From contig NZ_AEJF01000221.1 in the NCBI RefSeq assembly GCF_001028175.1, positions 1 through 59,169 on the forward strand: a stretch of 59,169 nucleotides of DNA, given 5' to 3'. The notes under the pieces are model-generated. The model searched no databases. It saw nothing but the letters and a program-made list of their open reading frames with translations, and was not told where the DNA came from. This document shows, piece by piece, positions 1 through 6,493 of this stretch; position 1 is the stretch's first letter, and every line of letters starts with the position of its first letter. The DNA comes from Caballeronia mineralivorans PML1(12). Its GTDB lineage: Bacteria; Pseudomonadota; Gammaproteobacteria; Burkholderiales; Burkholderiaceae. Both the position numbers and the translations under genes were made by a program.

Positions 1-1
1 G

Positions 2-1723
2 TCCGGACGCGCGGGCGCCGGGCTCGACCCGTGCGCGGCGCTCAAGGCAGACTTCGATCTGGCCGATGGCGACAGTCGCGAAATCGTTTTCCGAATGGGT
101 GCGGCGCACGACGCCCAGTCCGCCGGTGGCATCGCGAAAGAGTTTCGTGGCGCGGGTGCGGCCAACGCGCTCGATGCAGTACGCAAGCACTGGCAGGCAA
201 CGCTGGGCCGCGTGCAGGTCCGAACGCCCGAACCGGCTGTTGACGTGCTGGTGAACGGCTGGCTGATGTATCAGGTGATAGCTTGCCGGTTCTGGGCGCG
301 CAGTGGCTACTACCAGTCCGGTGGTGCATTCGGCTTTCGCGACCAATTGCAGGACTCCATGGCGATGATCCATGCCACGCCGCAACTTGCCCGGGAGCAT
401 CTCTTGCTGTGCGCGGCCCATCAGTTTCCAGAGGGCGACGTGCAGCACTGGTGGCACCCGCCGCTCGGCCGCGGCGTGCGTACCGATTGCTCCGACGACT
501 ACCTGTGGCTTGCCGTGGCAACCAGCCGCTACGTGAGCATCACCGGCGACACCAGCGTGCTCGATGAGCGCGTCGGGTATGTCGAAGGGCGGCCGGTCAA
601 TCCGGGCGAGGACTCTTACTACGGCCTGCCGGGACCTTCGGCGCTGGTCGAAACACTCTACGAACATTGCGTGCGGGCCATCGAACATGGCCTGACGCAG
701 GGTGCGCATGGGCTGCCGCTGATCGGTTGCGGCGACTGGAATGACGGCATGAACCGCGTGGGGGCACAGGGTCGCGGTGAAAGCGTATGGCTTGGCTTCT
801 TCCTCTACGACGTCCTGCTCAGATTCGCCGAAACGGCAAAGGCCCACGACGATACCGCCTTCGCGAGCCGTTGCCAGAGCCACGCGGTCGTGCTGCGAAA
901 CAATCTCGAGGCGCATGGCTGGGATGGCGAATGGTATCGGCGTGCGTATTTCGACGATGGCACGCCACTCGGATCCGCCAGCAATGAAGAATGCAGGATT
1001 GATTCGATCGCGCAAAGCTGGTCGGTGCTGTCTGGAGCGGGTCCCGATGAACGGCAGCGCGAGGCGATGGCTTCGCTCGATCGCTATCTCGTCAAGCGTG
1101 ACGCCGGGCTGATCCAGCTCCTCGATCCCCCTTTCGACCGTTCAGCGCTCGATCCTGGCTATATCAAGGGTTACGTGCCGGGCGTGCGCGAAAACGGAGG
1201 TCAATACACGCACGCGGCGATATGGGCGACGATGGCGTTCGCCGTGCTGGGCGAGCGCGAGCGCGCCTGGGAACTACTGCGGATGATCAACCCTGTCCTT
1301 CATGGCAACAATGGGCCCGCGATCGAACAATACAAGGTTGAACCTTATGTCATGACCGCCGACGTCTACGGCGTAGGCTCACATGCGGGGAGGGGCGGGT
1401 GGAGCTGGTACACGGGTTCGGCGGCCTGGATGTACCGGCTGCTCCTTGAGTCGTTGCTTGGGTTGCGGGTCAGAGGCGATCGCTTGAGCGTCGCACCGCT
1501 CCTGCCGGCCAATTGGGACTCGTTTGAGTTGCGCTACTGCTTCGGCAATACGCTCTTTCTCGTGACAGTCAGCCAGTCCACGGGCGACGGCTTGCAGCGT
1601 GTCGTTCTCGATGGCGTGTCGCAACCCAACGGCGAGGTGCAACTAATCGACGATGGGCGCGAACACAGCGTCGAGATCGAGATGCCGCGGGTTGTAAGTG
1701 TCGTGTCGCTGACTGTCGCTTGA
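2..1723 (+). CDS. GH94 module of a cyclic beta-1,2-glucan synthase-like protein (5' truncated by window edge)
   Basis: The frame is open to the left edge, so this is the C-terminal ~574 residues of a longer protein. It opens with a GAGLDPCAAL stretch and carries GCGDWNDGMNRVG near residue 245, whose Asp is the expected general acid of GH94 phosphorylases. The order WWHPP, TDCSDDYLW, DWNDGMN, GESVWLG, GYIKGYVPGVRENGGQYTHA matches the C-terminal part of NdvB/ChvB-type cyclic beta-1,2-glucan synthases, where this domain controls glucan chain length. The glycosyltransferase part would lie outside the window. A stand-alone cellobiose phosphorylase-like enzyme is the alternative. The family is clear; the full architecture is inferred. 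Confidence 0.85.
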   Translation, partial: SGRAGAGLDPCAALKADFDLADGDSREIVFRMGAAHDAQSAGGIAKEFRGAGAANALDAVRKHWQATLGRVQVRTPEPAVDVLVNGWLMYQVIACRFWARSGYYQSGGAFGFRDQLQDSMAMIHATPQLAREHLLLCAAHQFPEGDVQHWWHPPLGRGVRTDCSDDYLWLAVATSRYVSITGDTSVLDERVGYVEGRPVNPGEDSYYGLPGPSALVETLYEHCVRAIEHGLTQGAHGLPLIGCGDWNDGMNRVGAQGRGESVWLGFFLYDVLLRFAETAKAHDDTAFASRCQSHAVVLRNNLEAHGWDGEWYRRAYFDDGTPLGSASNEECRIDSIAQSWSVLSGAGPDERQREAMASLDRYLVKRDAGLIQLLDPPFDRSALDPGYIKGYVPGVRENGGQYTHAAIWATMAFAVLGERERAWELLRMINPVLHGNNGPAIEQYKVEPYVMTADVYGVGSHAGRGGWSWYTGSAAWMYRLLLESLLGLRVRGDRLSVAPLLPANWDSFELRYCFGNTLFLVTVSQSTGDGLQRVVLDGVSQPNGEVQLIDDGREHSVEIEMPRVVSVVSLTVA

Positions 1724-1829
1724 TGCTCTTGCCTGATAATTCGTGTAAAGGAGGTCCTGGTAAATTCCGCGATGAGTTTGTTTTGCGTATCTAATACGTT
1801 GAATTTCCGGCCTGACGCAACGGGTTCAA

Positions 1830-1854
1830 CCGCGCCTCGCGCGGATGGCTTTTT
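1830..1854 (+). terminator. Possible intrinsic terminator after the GH94 gene
   Basis: CCGCGC-CTC-GCGCGG forms a six-pair stem with a three-base loop, followed after five bases by TTTTT. It lies about 110 bases after the GH94 stop and before the next gene. The gap between stem and T tract makes it weaker than a classic terminator. Confidence 0.35.
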
Positions 1855-1898
1855 CGCCAGAACGACGCACCATGTTGGGCAACCCATAGAGAAAAGTG

Positions 1899-2444
1899 AT
1901 GGATCTTCGAACCGTTAAAGAAATTGCAAGATTGAAGGCACAGGTCGGGCCGCTGCAAAGGCAATTTGCCGAGCGGTTGAATGCAGCCGTCGCTCAGGCT
2001 AAAAGCACCGCGATCGCCGAATTTAAAGACCACTTTACGAAAGGCGGATTCACGGTGGTGGGCGAGGCAAGACGATATGCAGCGACCTATGAGGGTATGC
2101 AATTTTTTCTGGAGGTTGGAGAGAAACCGGGGACGCTCTCGTTCTGCGAGTTCTCCCTGGTGCCCCCTGCGATGCTTAACGAATCAAAGGTGACCGTGCG
2201 CATGATCCGGAAAGATCCGCCGTTGCCTGGACGGCCCTTCGTGGCGGAGCAGACGAGCTTACTTCGCGACGCGGAGAAGGATCTTGCGGACGCCCGGGCA
2301 GCACTTTCAGTGTCGGCGCCCGAGTTTTGCTTTATTGTCGTCGAAGAGGAAAATGCTGAACTGCCTGCTGTTGACGCAACGCAAGAAAACAGCCCTGTCT
2401 TCGATACGTTCGGAGATTTTCTGGTGAGCGTTTATCCGCAATAA
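1899..2444 (+). CDS. Conserved-looking hypothetical protein
   Basis: This 181-residue soluble protein matches no family I recognise. The N-terminal ~45 residues look like an amphipathic helix (KEIARLKAQVGPLQRQFAERL), followed by a mixed alpha/beta region with GGFTVVGEARRYAATYEGMQFFLEVG. There is no signal peptide or membrane segment. ATG at 1899 is preferred over the adjacent GTG at 1896; the ribosome site is poor. The 3' end overlaps the open frame running out of the IS6 remnant on the other strand, so the insertion may have landed just downstream. Confidence 0.55.
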   Translation: MDLRTVKEIARLKAQVGPLQRQFAERLNAAVAQAKSTAIAEFKDHFTKGGFTVVGEARRYAATYEGMQFFLEVGEKPGTLSFCEFSLVPPAMLNESKVTVRMIRKDPPLPGRPFVAEQTSLLRDAEKDLADARAALSVSAPEFCFIVVEEENAELPAVDATQENSPVFDTFGDFLVSVYPQ

Positions 2445-2469
2445 ATAACGGCAATTGCGGTACAGAATG

Positions 2470-2913
2470 GCGACTACTCACCGGCTGTCCCTTAACAATC
2501 ATATGCATCCGCTCGATGCCGCTTAACAGGATTCGCGCGCAGCGGAAATTCGTGAACCCCGACGTGGGGCGCGCGCGTTGCTTGATCGCCCGATGGTCCC
2601 GCTCGACGAGGTAGTTGAGATATTTTGACTGGCGGATCTTGATGGGCGTTTCACGATCGGCATTGATGGCTTCTAGCGCAGCGAGATTGGCGCCGCTTTT
2701 GTCTATCGTCACCGTCTCGGGGACGCCATTCCGAGCGATCGATTTCTCAAAGTAGCGCTGGGCTGCAACCTTGTCCCGATGCGCACGCAACAGAAAATCG
2801 ATGGTGTTGCCGCCCTTGTCGACTGCCCGATAGAGATACCTCCATTCACCCTTGACCCGGATGTAGGTCTCGTCCATTCGCCAGCTCTTCGCAACGATTG
2901 CCCTGTTTAGCAA
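2470..2913 (-). pseudogene. IS6-family transposase, C-terminal remnant
   Basis: The translated minus strand shows the IS6 (IS26-like) DDE core: SWRMDETYIRVKGEWRYLYR with the first Asp, then DKGGNTIDFLL, a second-Asp region at VTIDKSGAN, and the catalytic Glu region YLNYLVERDHRAIKQR, ending near IERMHMIVKGQ. The N-terminal helix-turn-helix (about 75 residues) is absent, and the frame reads through the usual end into the neighbouring gene, so it cannot be functional. No clean terminal inverted repeats were found. Confidence 0.8.
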
Positions 2914-2947
2914 CAGGTCGCACCGGTCCCTGTACCCCGTTGCAACA
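2899..2947 (+). promoter_or_regulatory. Paired upstream activator sites for the PQQ dehydrogenase
   Basis: Two 17-bp elements lie 32 bp apart, about three helical turns. The near one (2931-2947) reads TGTTGCAACGGGGTACA on the minus strand; the far one (2899-2915) reads TGTTGCTAAACAGGGCA. The near one matches the pqqA upstream site TGTTGCAAATTGGTACA at 14 of 17 positions, and the 19-bp form CTGTACC-N3-TTGCAACAC is shared exactly outside the spacer. The near site ends 89 bp before the -24 box, a usual enhancer distance. Binding by the sigma54 activator at 6494-8473 is inferred. Confidence 0.6.
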
Positions 2948-3036
2948 CTTCATGCCCGCGACGACACGGACCATCGACTCGCGCCCGATCCCGTGGCACA
3001 CCGCCAACCCTTAGGAATACCTCGTTTATCGGTCAA

Positions 3037-3052
3037 TGGCATGCGACTTGCC
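3037..3052 (+). promoter_or_regulatory. Sigma54 (-24/-12) promoter of the PQQ alcohol dehydrogenase
   Basis: TGGCATGCGACTTGCC fits the sigma54 consensus TGGCACG-N4-TTGCW with one mismatch in each half and the correct ten-base gap between the invariant GG and GC. It lies 83 bases before the dehydrogenase ATG, giving a predicted leader of about 70 bases. Confidence 0.7.
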
Positions 3053-3135
3053 TTGAACATTTCGTAGCCCGATTTTCACCTACAAGACGAAGGTGTCGCC
3101 GCCTTACTCGCGCTGATACTCACCAGGAGACAGGT

Positions 3136-4863
3136 ATGAAAAGGTATTCTATTTTGGCGCTGACATGCGGACCGCTTGCAACGAGCATTGGTGTCATCGT
3201 GGGTCTCACGGCAGGGACTGCCGTCGCAGCCGATCCTTATCCGCCCGTGACATATGAACGGCTCACAAAGGCGCAGAACGATCCGGGCTGGCTGACTTAC
3301 TATCGCTCGTACGACGGACAGTCGCACTCGCCACTCAAGCAAATCGACACATCGAACGCTGCGGATCTCAAGCAGGTCTGGAGTTACAAGTTTCCGGCCG
3401 AGCTTCAACAGGGTTTCGAGGCCACGCCCATCGTGAACGGTCGATATCTGTTCGTTACCACGCCAAAGGACAATGTGTATGCGTTCGACGCGGCAACCGG
3501 CAAGCAACGCTGGAAGTACGAGCCGAAGCTAGATGCGGAATCGTTCAAGACAGCTTGCTGTGACGTAATCAACAGGGGCGTCGCGCTTTATGGCAAGAGG
3601 GTTTATATCGCGATGCTTAGCGGCGATATTGCAGCACTGGACGCAGAAACCGGCGCGGTCGCATGGAAAAAGCAGATGTTCGAACCGGGTATCGGTTACG
3701 CGTTTTCGCTCGCTCCGCTCGCGCTCGACGACGCGATCGTCGTCGGCAGTGCCGGGGGCGAATATGGAGCACGTGGCTTTATCGCAGCGCTCAATCCCGA
3801 CGACGGTGCTGTGTTGTGGAAGCGCTTTACGGTGCCAACTGCAACCGAAAAATACGGCGATACCTGGCCAAAGGGCATGCAGGAGCATGGCGGAGCGCCT
3901 GCGTGGCTGACGGGTACTTACGACGCCGTGTCGAAGACACTCTACTGGGGCGTTGGCAATCCGGGACCATGGCTTGCGGACCTGCGCCCGGGCGACAATC
4001 TGTATTCGGACTCGCTGCTGGCGATGGACCCGAAAACCGGCGATCTCAGGTGGCATTATCAGTACACGCGTCACGATTCCTGGGACTATGACGGCGTCAA
4101 CACGCCCGTTCTGGCCAAGATCACGTACGAGAATAAAGACTACGACGCGATCGTCCACGCAGATCGCAACGGCTATTTCCACGCGATCGATCGAACCACC
4201 GGCAAGCTTATTTACGCGAAACCCTTTGTGACGGCGACGTCGGTCAAGGGATATACGCCGGAAGGTGCACCGATTCAGGACGATGCCAAGTATCCGAAGG
4301 TCGGCTCGACTATCGACACGTGCCCGAGCTTCCTCGGCGGCAAGAACTGGTGGTCGATGTCCTACGATCCCGACAAGCACCTTGCCTTTGTGCCATCGCT
4401 GCACGCCTGCATGTCGCTCTCTGGCAAAGCCGTGAACTTCATGGAAGGGCTGCCCTACCTGGGTGAAGGTTTTGAGATCAAGCCGGAACCGGGCAGCAAG
4501 GGCTATGGCGAGCTACAGGCCATCGACGTGAACACGGGCAAGAAAGTCTGGAGCCATTGGACAAAACTTCCGTGGAACGGAGGCGTTACTACGACTGCCG
4601 GCGGTCTGGCGTTCAGCGGTTCACTCGACGGTCATCTGTACGCCTTCGACGAAACCACAGGAAAGGTCCTGTGGCAAAGCCCGAAGCTCGCGAGCGGCAT
4701 CATCGCTCAACCTTCGGTCTATGAAATCGACGGACAGGAATATGTCGCTGTACTGACCGGTTACGGCGGTGCAAATCCGATCTGGGGCGGACCGATGGCG
4801 AAAGCCGCGGAGAAGGTCGCACGCGGCGGAACGCTCTACGTGTTTGCGCTAAAGCGCGGCTGA
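3136..4863 (+). CDS. Periplasmic PQQ-dependent alcohol dehydrogenase, lanthanide-type active site
   Basis: 575 residues with a Sec signal ending near AVAADPYPP. It is an eight-bladed quinoprotein of the methanol/ethanol dehydrogenase family. The vicinal disulfide Cys141-Cys142 (TACCDVINRG) that packs on PQQ is present. Metal ligands appear as Glu209 (GGEYGARG), Asn275 (GVGNPGPW) and catalytic Asp317 in HDSWDYDGVN. Asp319, two residues on, is the extra acid found in XoxF and PedH enzymes that use lanthanides; calcium enzymes have Ala or Ser there. The next gene fuses binding protein and cytochrome. The alcohol oxidised cannot be read from the sequence. Transcription is predicted to need sigma54. 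Confidence 0.92.
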   Translation: MKRYSILALTCGPLATSIGVIVGLTAGTAVAADPYPPVTYERLTKAQNDPGWLTYYRSYDGQSHSPLKQIDTSNAADLKQVWSYKFPAELQQGFEATPIVNGRYLFVTTPKDNVYAFDAATGKQRWKYEPKLDAESFKTACCDVINRGVALYGKRVYIAMLSGDIAALDAETGAVAWKKQMFEPGIGYAFSLAPLALDDAIVVGSAGGEYGARGFIAALNPDDGAVLWKRFTVPTATEKYGDTWPKGMQEHGGAPAWLTGTYDAVSKTLYWGVGNPGPWLADLRPGDNLYSDSLLAMDPKTGDLRWHYQYTRHDSWDYDGVNTPVLAKITYENKDYDAIVHADRNGYFHAIDRTTGKLIYAKPFVTATSVKGYTPEGAPIQDDAKYPKVGSTIDTCPSFLGGKNWWSMSYDPDKHLAFVPSLHACMSLSGKAVNFMEGLPYLGEGFEIKPEPGSKGYGELQAIDVNTGKKVWSHWTKLPWNGGVTTTAGGLAFSGSLDGHLYAFDETTGKVLWQSPKLASGIIAQPSVYEIDGQEYVAVLTGYGGANPIWGGPMAKAAEKVARGGTLYVFALKRG

Positions 4864-4944
4864 TCGTGTAACCCTGCCGAGATCCCGACCGGCTCTTGAG
4901 GCCGAGGATCACGGCACGCTATAGCTCTCATCGGAAGACCTTTT

Positions 4945-6144
4945 ATGAAAATCCATTTGCAAGCTCTTGCAAACGCAGCCGTTCTGGCTGCGGCAGCCTT
5001 GACGCCGGCAGTCTCCAACGCCCACGTGCGCATATGTACGTTTCCCGGCAGTCCCTCGACGGTACTCGACCAGACCGTTGCGCGTGAGGTTTTCAATGTG
5101 GCCGGCCTGACCGTATCGTTCGGCAACCGGGGTATCGGCGATGGCGACGACGACGGCATTTCGCTTAAAGAACTCGACAAGGTGTTCAAGAAGCAATGCG
5201 ACGTGATAGCCGGCTTTCCGCGCTCCCCGGTGGCCGATGGATCGGGCAGCAAATTGTTATTTTCCAGCGGCTATCTGAAATCGGGCTACATCAGCTTGAG
5301 CTTGCGCGATGGAGGCGGGCAGGCCGGTGCCCCGGATGTGGTGGCGGCAACCTATGCGAGCCCCGCACAGCTCATCGCAGTACAGCAGCGAGATGTCGAA
5401 CTCGACCTTGAGAACTCGCCGGAATTGACGGTGGATGCAGTAGCGAGAGGGCGCGCCCGGCGGGCCATTGTCTGGTATCCCGCCGTCGTGGCGTACCAGG
5501 GCAAGCACCCGGCACAGCGCTTCGATATCGTCTCGGCGACATCGCCCTATGCCGACTGGGCTCTCGTGTTCGCGTTCGATTCGAAAAACACGGTGCTAAA
5601 GAAGCGCGTCGATGCAGCGCTTGCCAAGATGACCGCCGATGGCCGCCTTGCCGCCTTGACGCAAGCATGGAGTCTGCCGGGTGGCGTGAAAGCGACGCAA
5701 GCGAAGACCGTCCCGCCTGCGTTCCTCGACGGCCCTGAGCGCCTGGCCGACTCCAGTCAGGAGGGCAGATTTATCAAGGTCGATATGAGCCTGCCCGTCG
5801 ACGCTCCGGCGTTCAACAAGGCGCAGGTTGCTCACGGCAAGACCTTGTATTCGAGCGCGTGTGCCAAGTGCCACGGACCTGTCCTCGAGGGAGTCACTGC
5901 ACCGGCATTGCGTGGACCGGCGTTCGCGCCTGCGGCAAATTCTCACCTGACGATCGGAGGGGTGTTTGGGTACATGGCGACCAACATGCCTGCGGATCGG
6001 CCAGGCAAGATGCGAGATCAGGACTATGCCGACATCATGGCGTTTCTGCTCTATTCCAATGGGTACGGCGCGAGTCCAAATAAGCTCACCGCGGATGCCG
6101 CACGCTCTTCGGCCACTCCGCTCAACGCAGGCAGGTCGCATTGA
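4945..6144 (+). CDS. Periplasmic solute-binding (XoxJ-like) protein fused to cytochrome c
   Basis: 399 residues with a signal peptide ending near VSNAHVRICTFPGS. Residues ~27-255 are a type 2 periplasmic binding fold like the quinoprotein-associated substrate-binding proteins (CDVIAGFPRS, SGYLKSGYISLS). Residues ~290-380 are a cytochrome c domain with CAKCH at 306-310 and a likely axial Met in MATNMPADRPG. In most xox/mxa-type clusters these are separate proteins (J and G); here one chain probably docks to and takes electrons from the upstream dehydrogenase. An acidic, EF-hand-like loop (DGDDDGISLKE, residues 66-76) lies in the binding domain. It starts 81 bases after the dehydrogenase and is probably cotranscribed. 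Confidence 0.88.
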   Translation: MKIHLQALANAAVLAAAALTPAVSNAHVRICTFPGSPSTVLDQTVAREVFNVAGLTVSFGNRGIGDGDDDGISLKELDKVFKKQCDVIAGFPRSPVADGSGSKLLFSSGYLKSGYISLSLRDGGGQAGAPDVVAATYASPAQLIAVQQRDVELDLENSPELTVDAVARGRARRAIVWYPAVVAYQGKHPAQRFDIVSATSPYADWALVFAFDSKNTVLKKRVDAALAKMTADGRLAALTQAWSLPGGVKATQAKTVPPAFLDGPERLADSSQEGRFIKVDMSLPVDAPAFNKAQVAHGKTLYSSACAKCHGPVLEGVTAPALRGPAFAPAANSHLTIGGVFGYMATNMPADRPGKMRDQDYADIMAFLLYSNGYGASPNKLTADAARSSATPLNAGRSH

Positions 6145-6149
6145 TCGCA

Positions 6150-6180
6150 CCGGGCACTGTATTGCGCTTATCGTGCCCGG
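6150..6180. terminator. Hairpin between convergent genes
   Basis: CCGGGCAC (6150-6157) and GTGCCCGG (6173-6180) are perfect eight-base complements with a 15-base loop, placed between the convergent stops of the fusion gene and pqqA. There is no T tract, so a bidirectional terminator role is only suggested by position. Confidence 0.4.
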
Positions 6181-6194
6181 CACGCGGTCAGAGA

Positions 6195-6269
6195 CTACCG
6201 GGTAGCGATATACATCGTAATTTCGAAGCCGAAGCGCAGGTCGGTGTAGGCGGGGGTGGTCCAGTTCAT
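6195..6269 (-). CDS. pqqA: PqqA, precursor peptide of pyrroloquinoline quinone
   Basis: A 24-residue peptide beginning MNWTTPAYTDLRFGFEITMY. Glu16 and Tyr20 sit in E-x-x-x-Y spacing, the two residues cross-linked by PqqE and excised to make PQQ; length and sequence are typical of PqqA. CAGGAG stands seven bases before the ATG. No pqqB, C, D or E is present in the window, so this is an isolated or supernumerary copy. It points toward, and ends 51 bases from, the cytochrome fusion gene. A perfect ACCGTT/AACGGT repeat (6306-6324) could form a leader hairpin. It is too short for standard length cutoffs and is easily missed. Confidence 0.93.
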   Translation of the reverse strand: MNWTTPAYTDLRFGFEITMYIATR

Positions 6270-6336
6270 GTGTGTCTCCTGTGGGTGTGTAATGAGCATC
6301 AACGAACCGTTCGTTGGAAACGGTCAGCTCGAATTA

Positions 6337-6352
6337 CGCAAGCTTCGTGCCG
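6337..6352 (-). promoter_or_regulatory. Sigma54 (-24/-12) promoter of pqqA
   Basis: The minus strand reads CGGCACGAAGCTTGCG: GGCACG-N4-TTGC with only the outermost bases off consensus and the invariant GG and GC ten bases apart. It lies 67 bases upstream of the pqqA ATG. Confidence 0.7.
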
Positions 6353-6423
6353 GTAGAACGTTGGCCCGTTCGCGTCAGCGCGTTTCGCAGACGCTTCATG
6401 TCTCGCGTGATCCGTGCCGATGG

Positions 6424-6461
6424 TGTTGCAAATTGGTACAGCGATGTTGCGCAACGGAGCA
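6424..6461 (-). promoter_or_regulatory. Paired upstream activator sites for pqqA
   Basis: TGTTGCAAATTGGTACA (6424-6440) and the weaker TGTTGCGCAACGGAGCA (6445-6461), written as on the plus strand, start 21 bp apart, two helical turns. The near site begins 71 bp upstream of the -24 box and is the same element, in the same order, as before the PQQ dehydrogenase. Confidence 0.6.
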
Positions 6462-6493
6462 ACGCAGAACAATCGGTGCGCCGGCTTCGCGCA

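Noticed and set aside
1771..1914. 47-codon frame downstream of AAAGGAGG
   Set aside because: The ribosome site is too far from the ATG, and the frame runs through the hairpin and over the next gene's start.
2985..3001. TGGCACACCGCCAAC as a possible sigma54 box
   Set aside because: The GC of the -12 element is missing at the correct spacing; the box at 3037-3052 fits far better.
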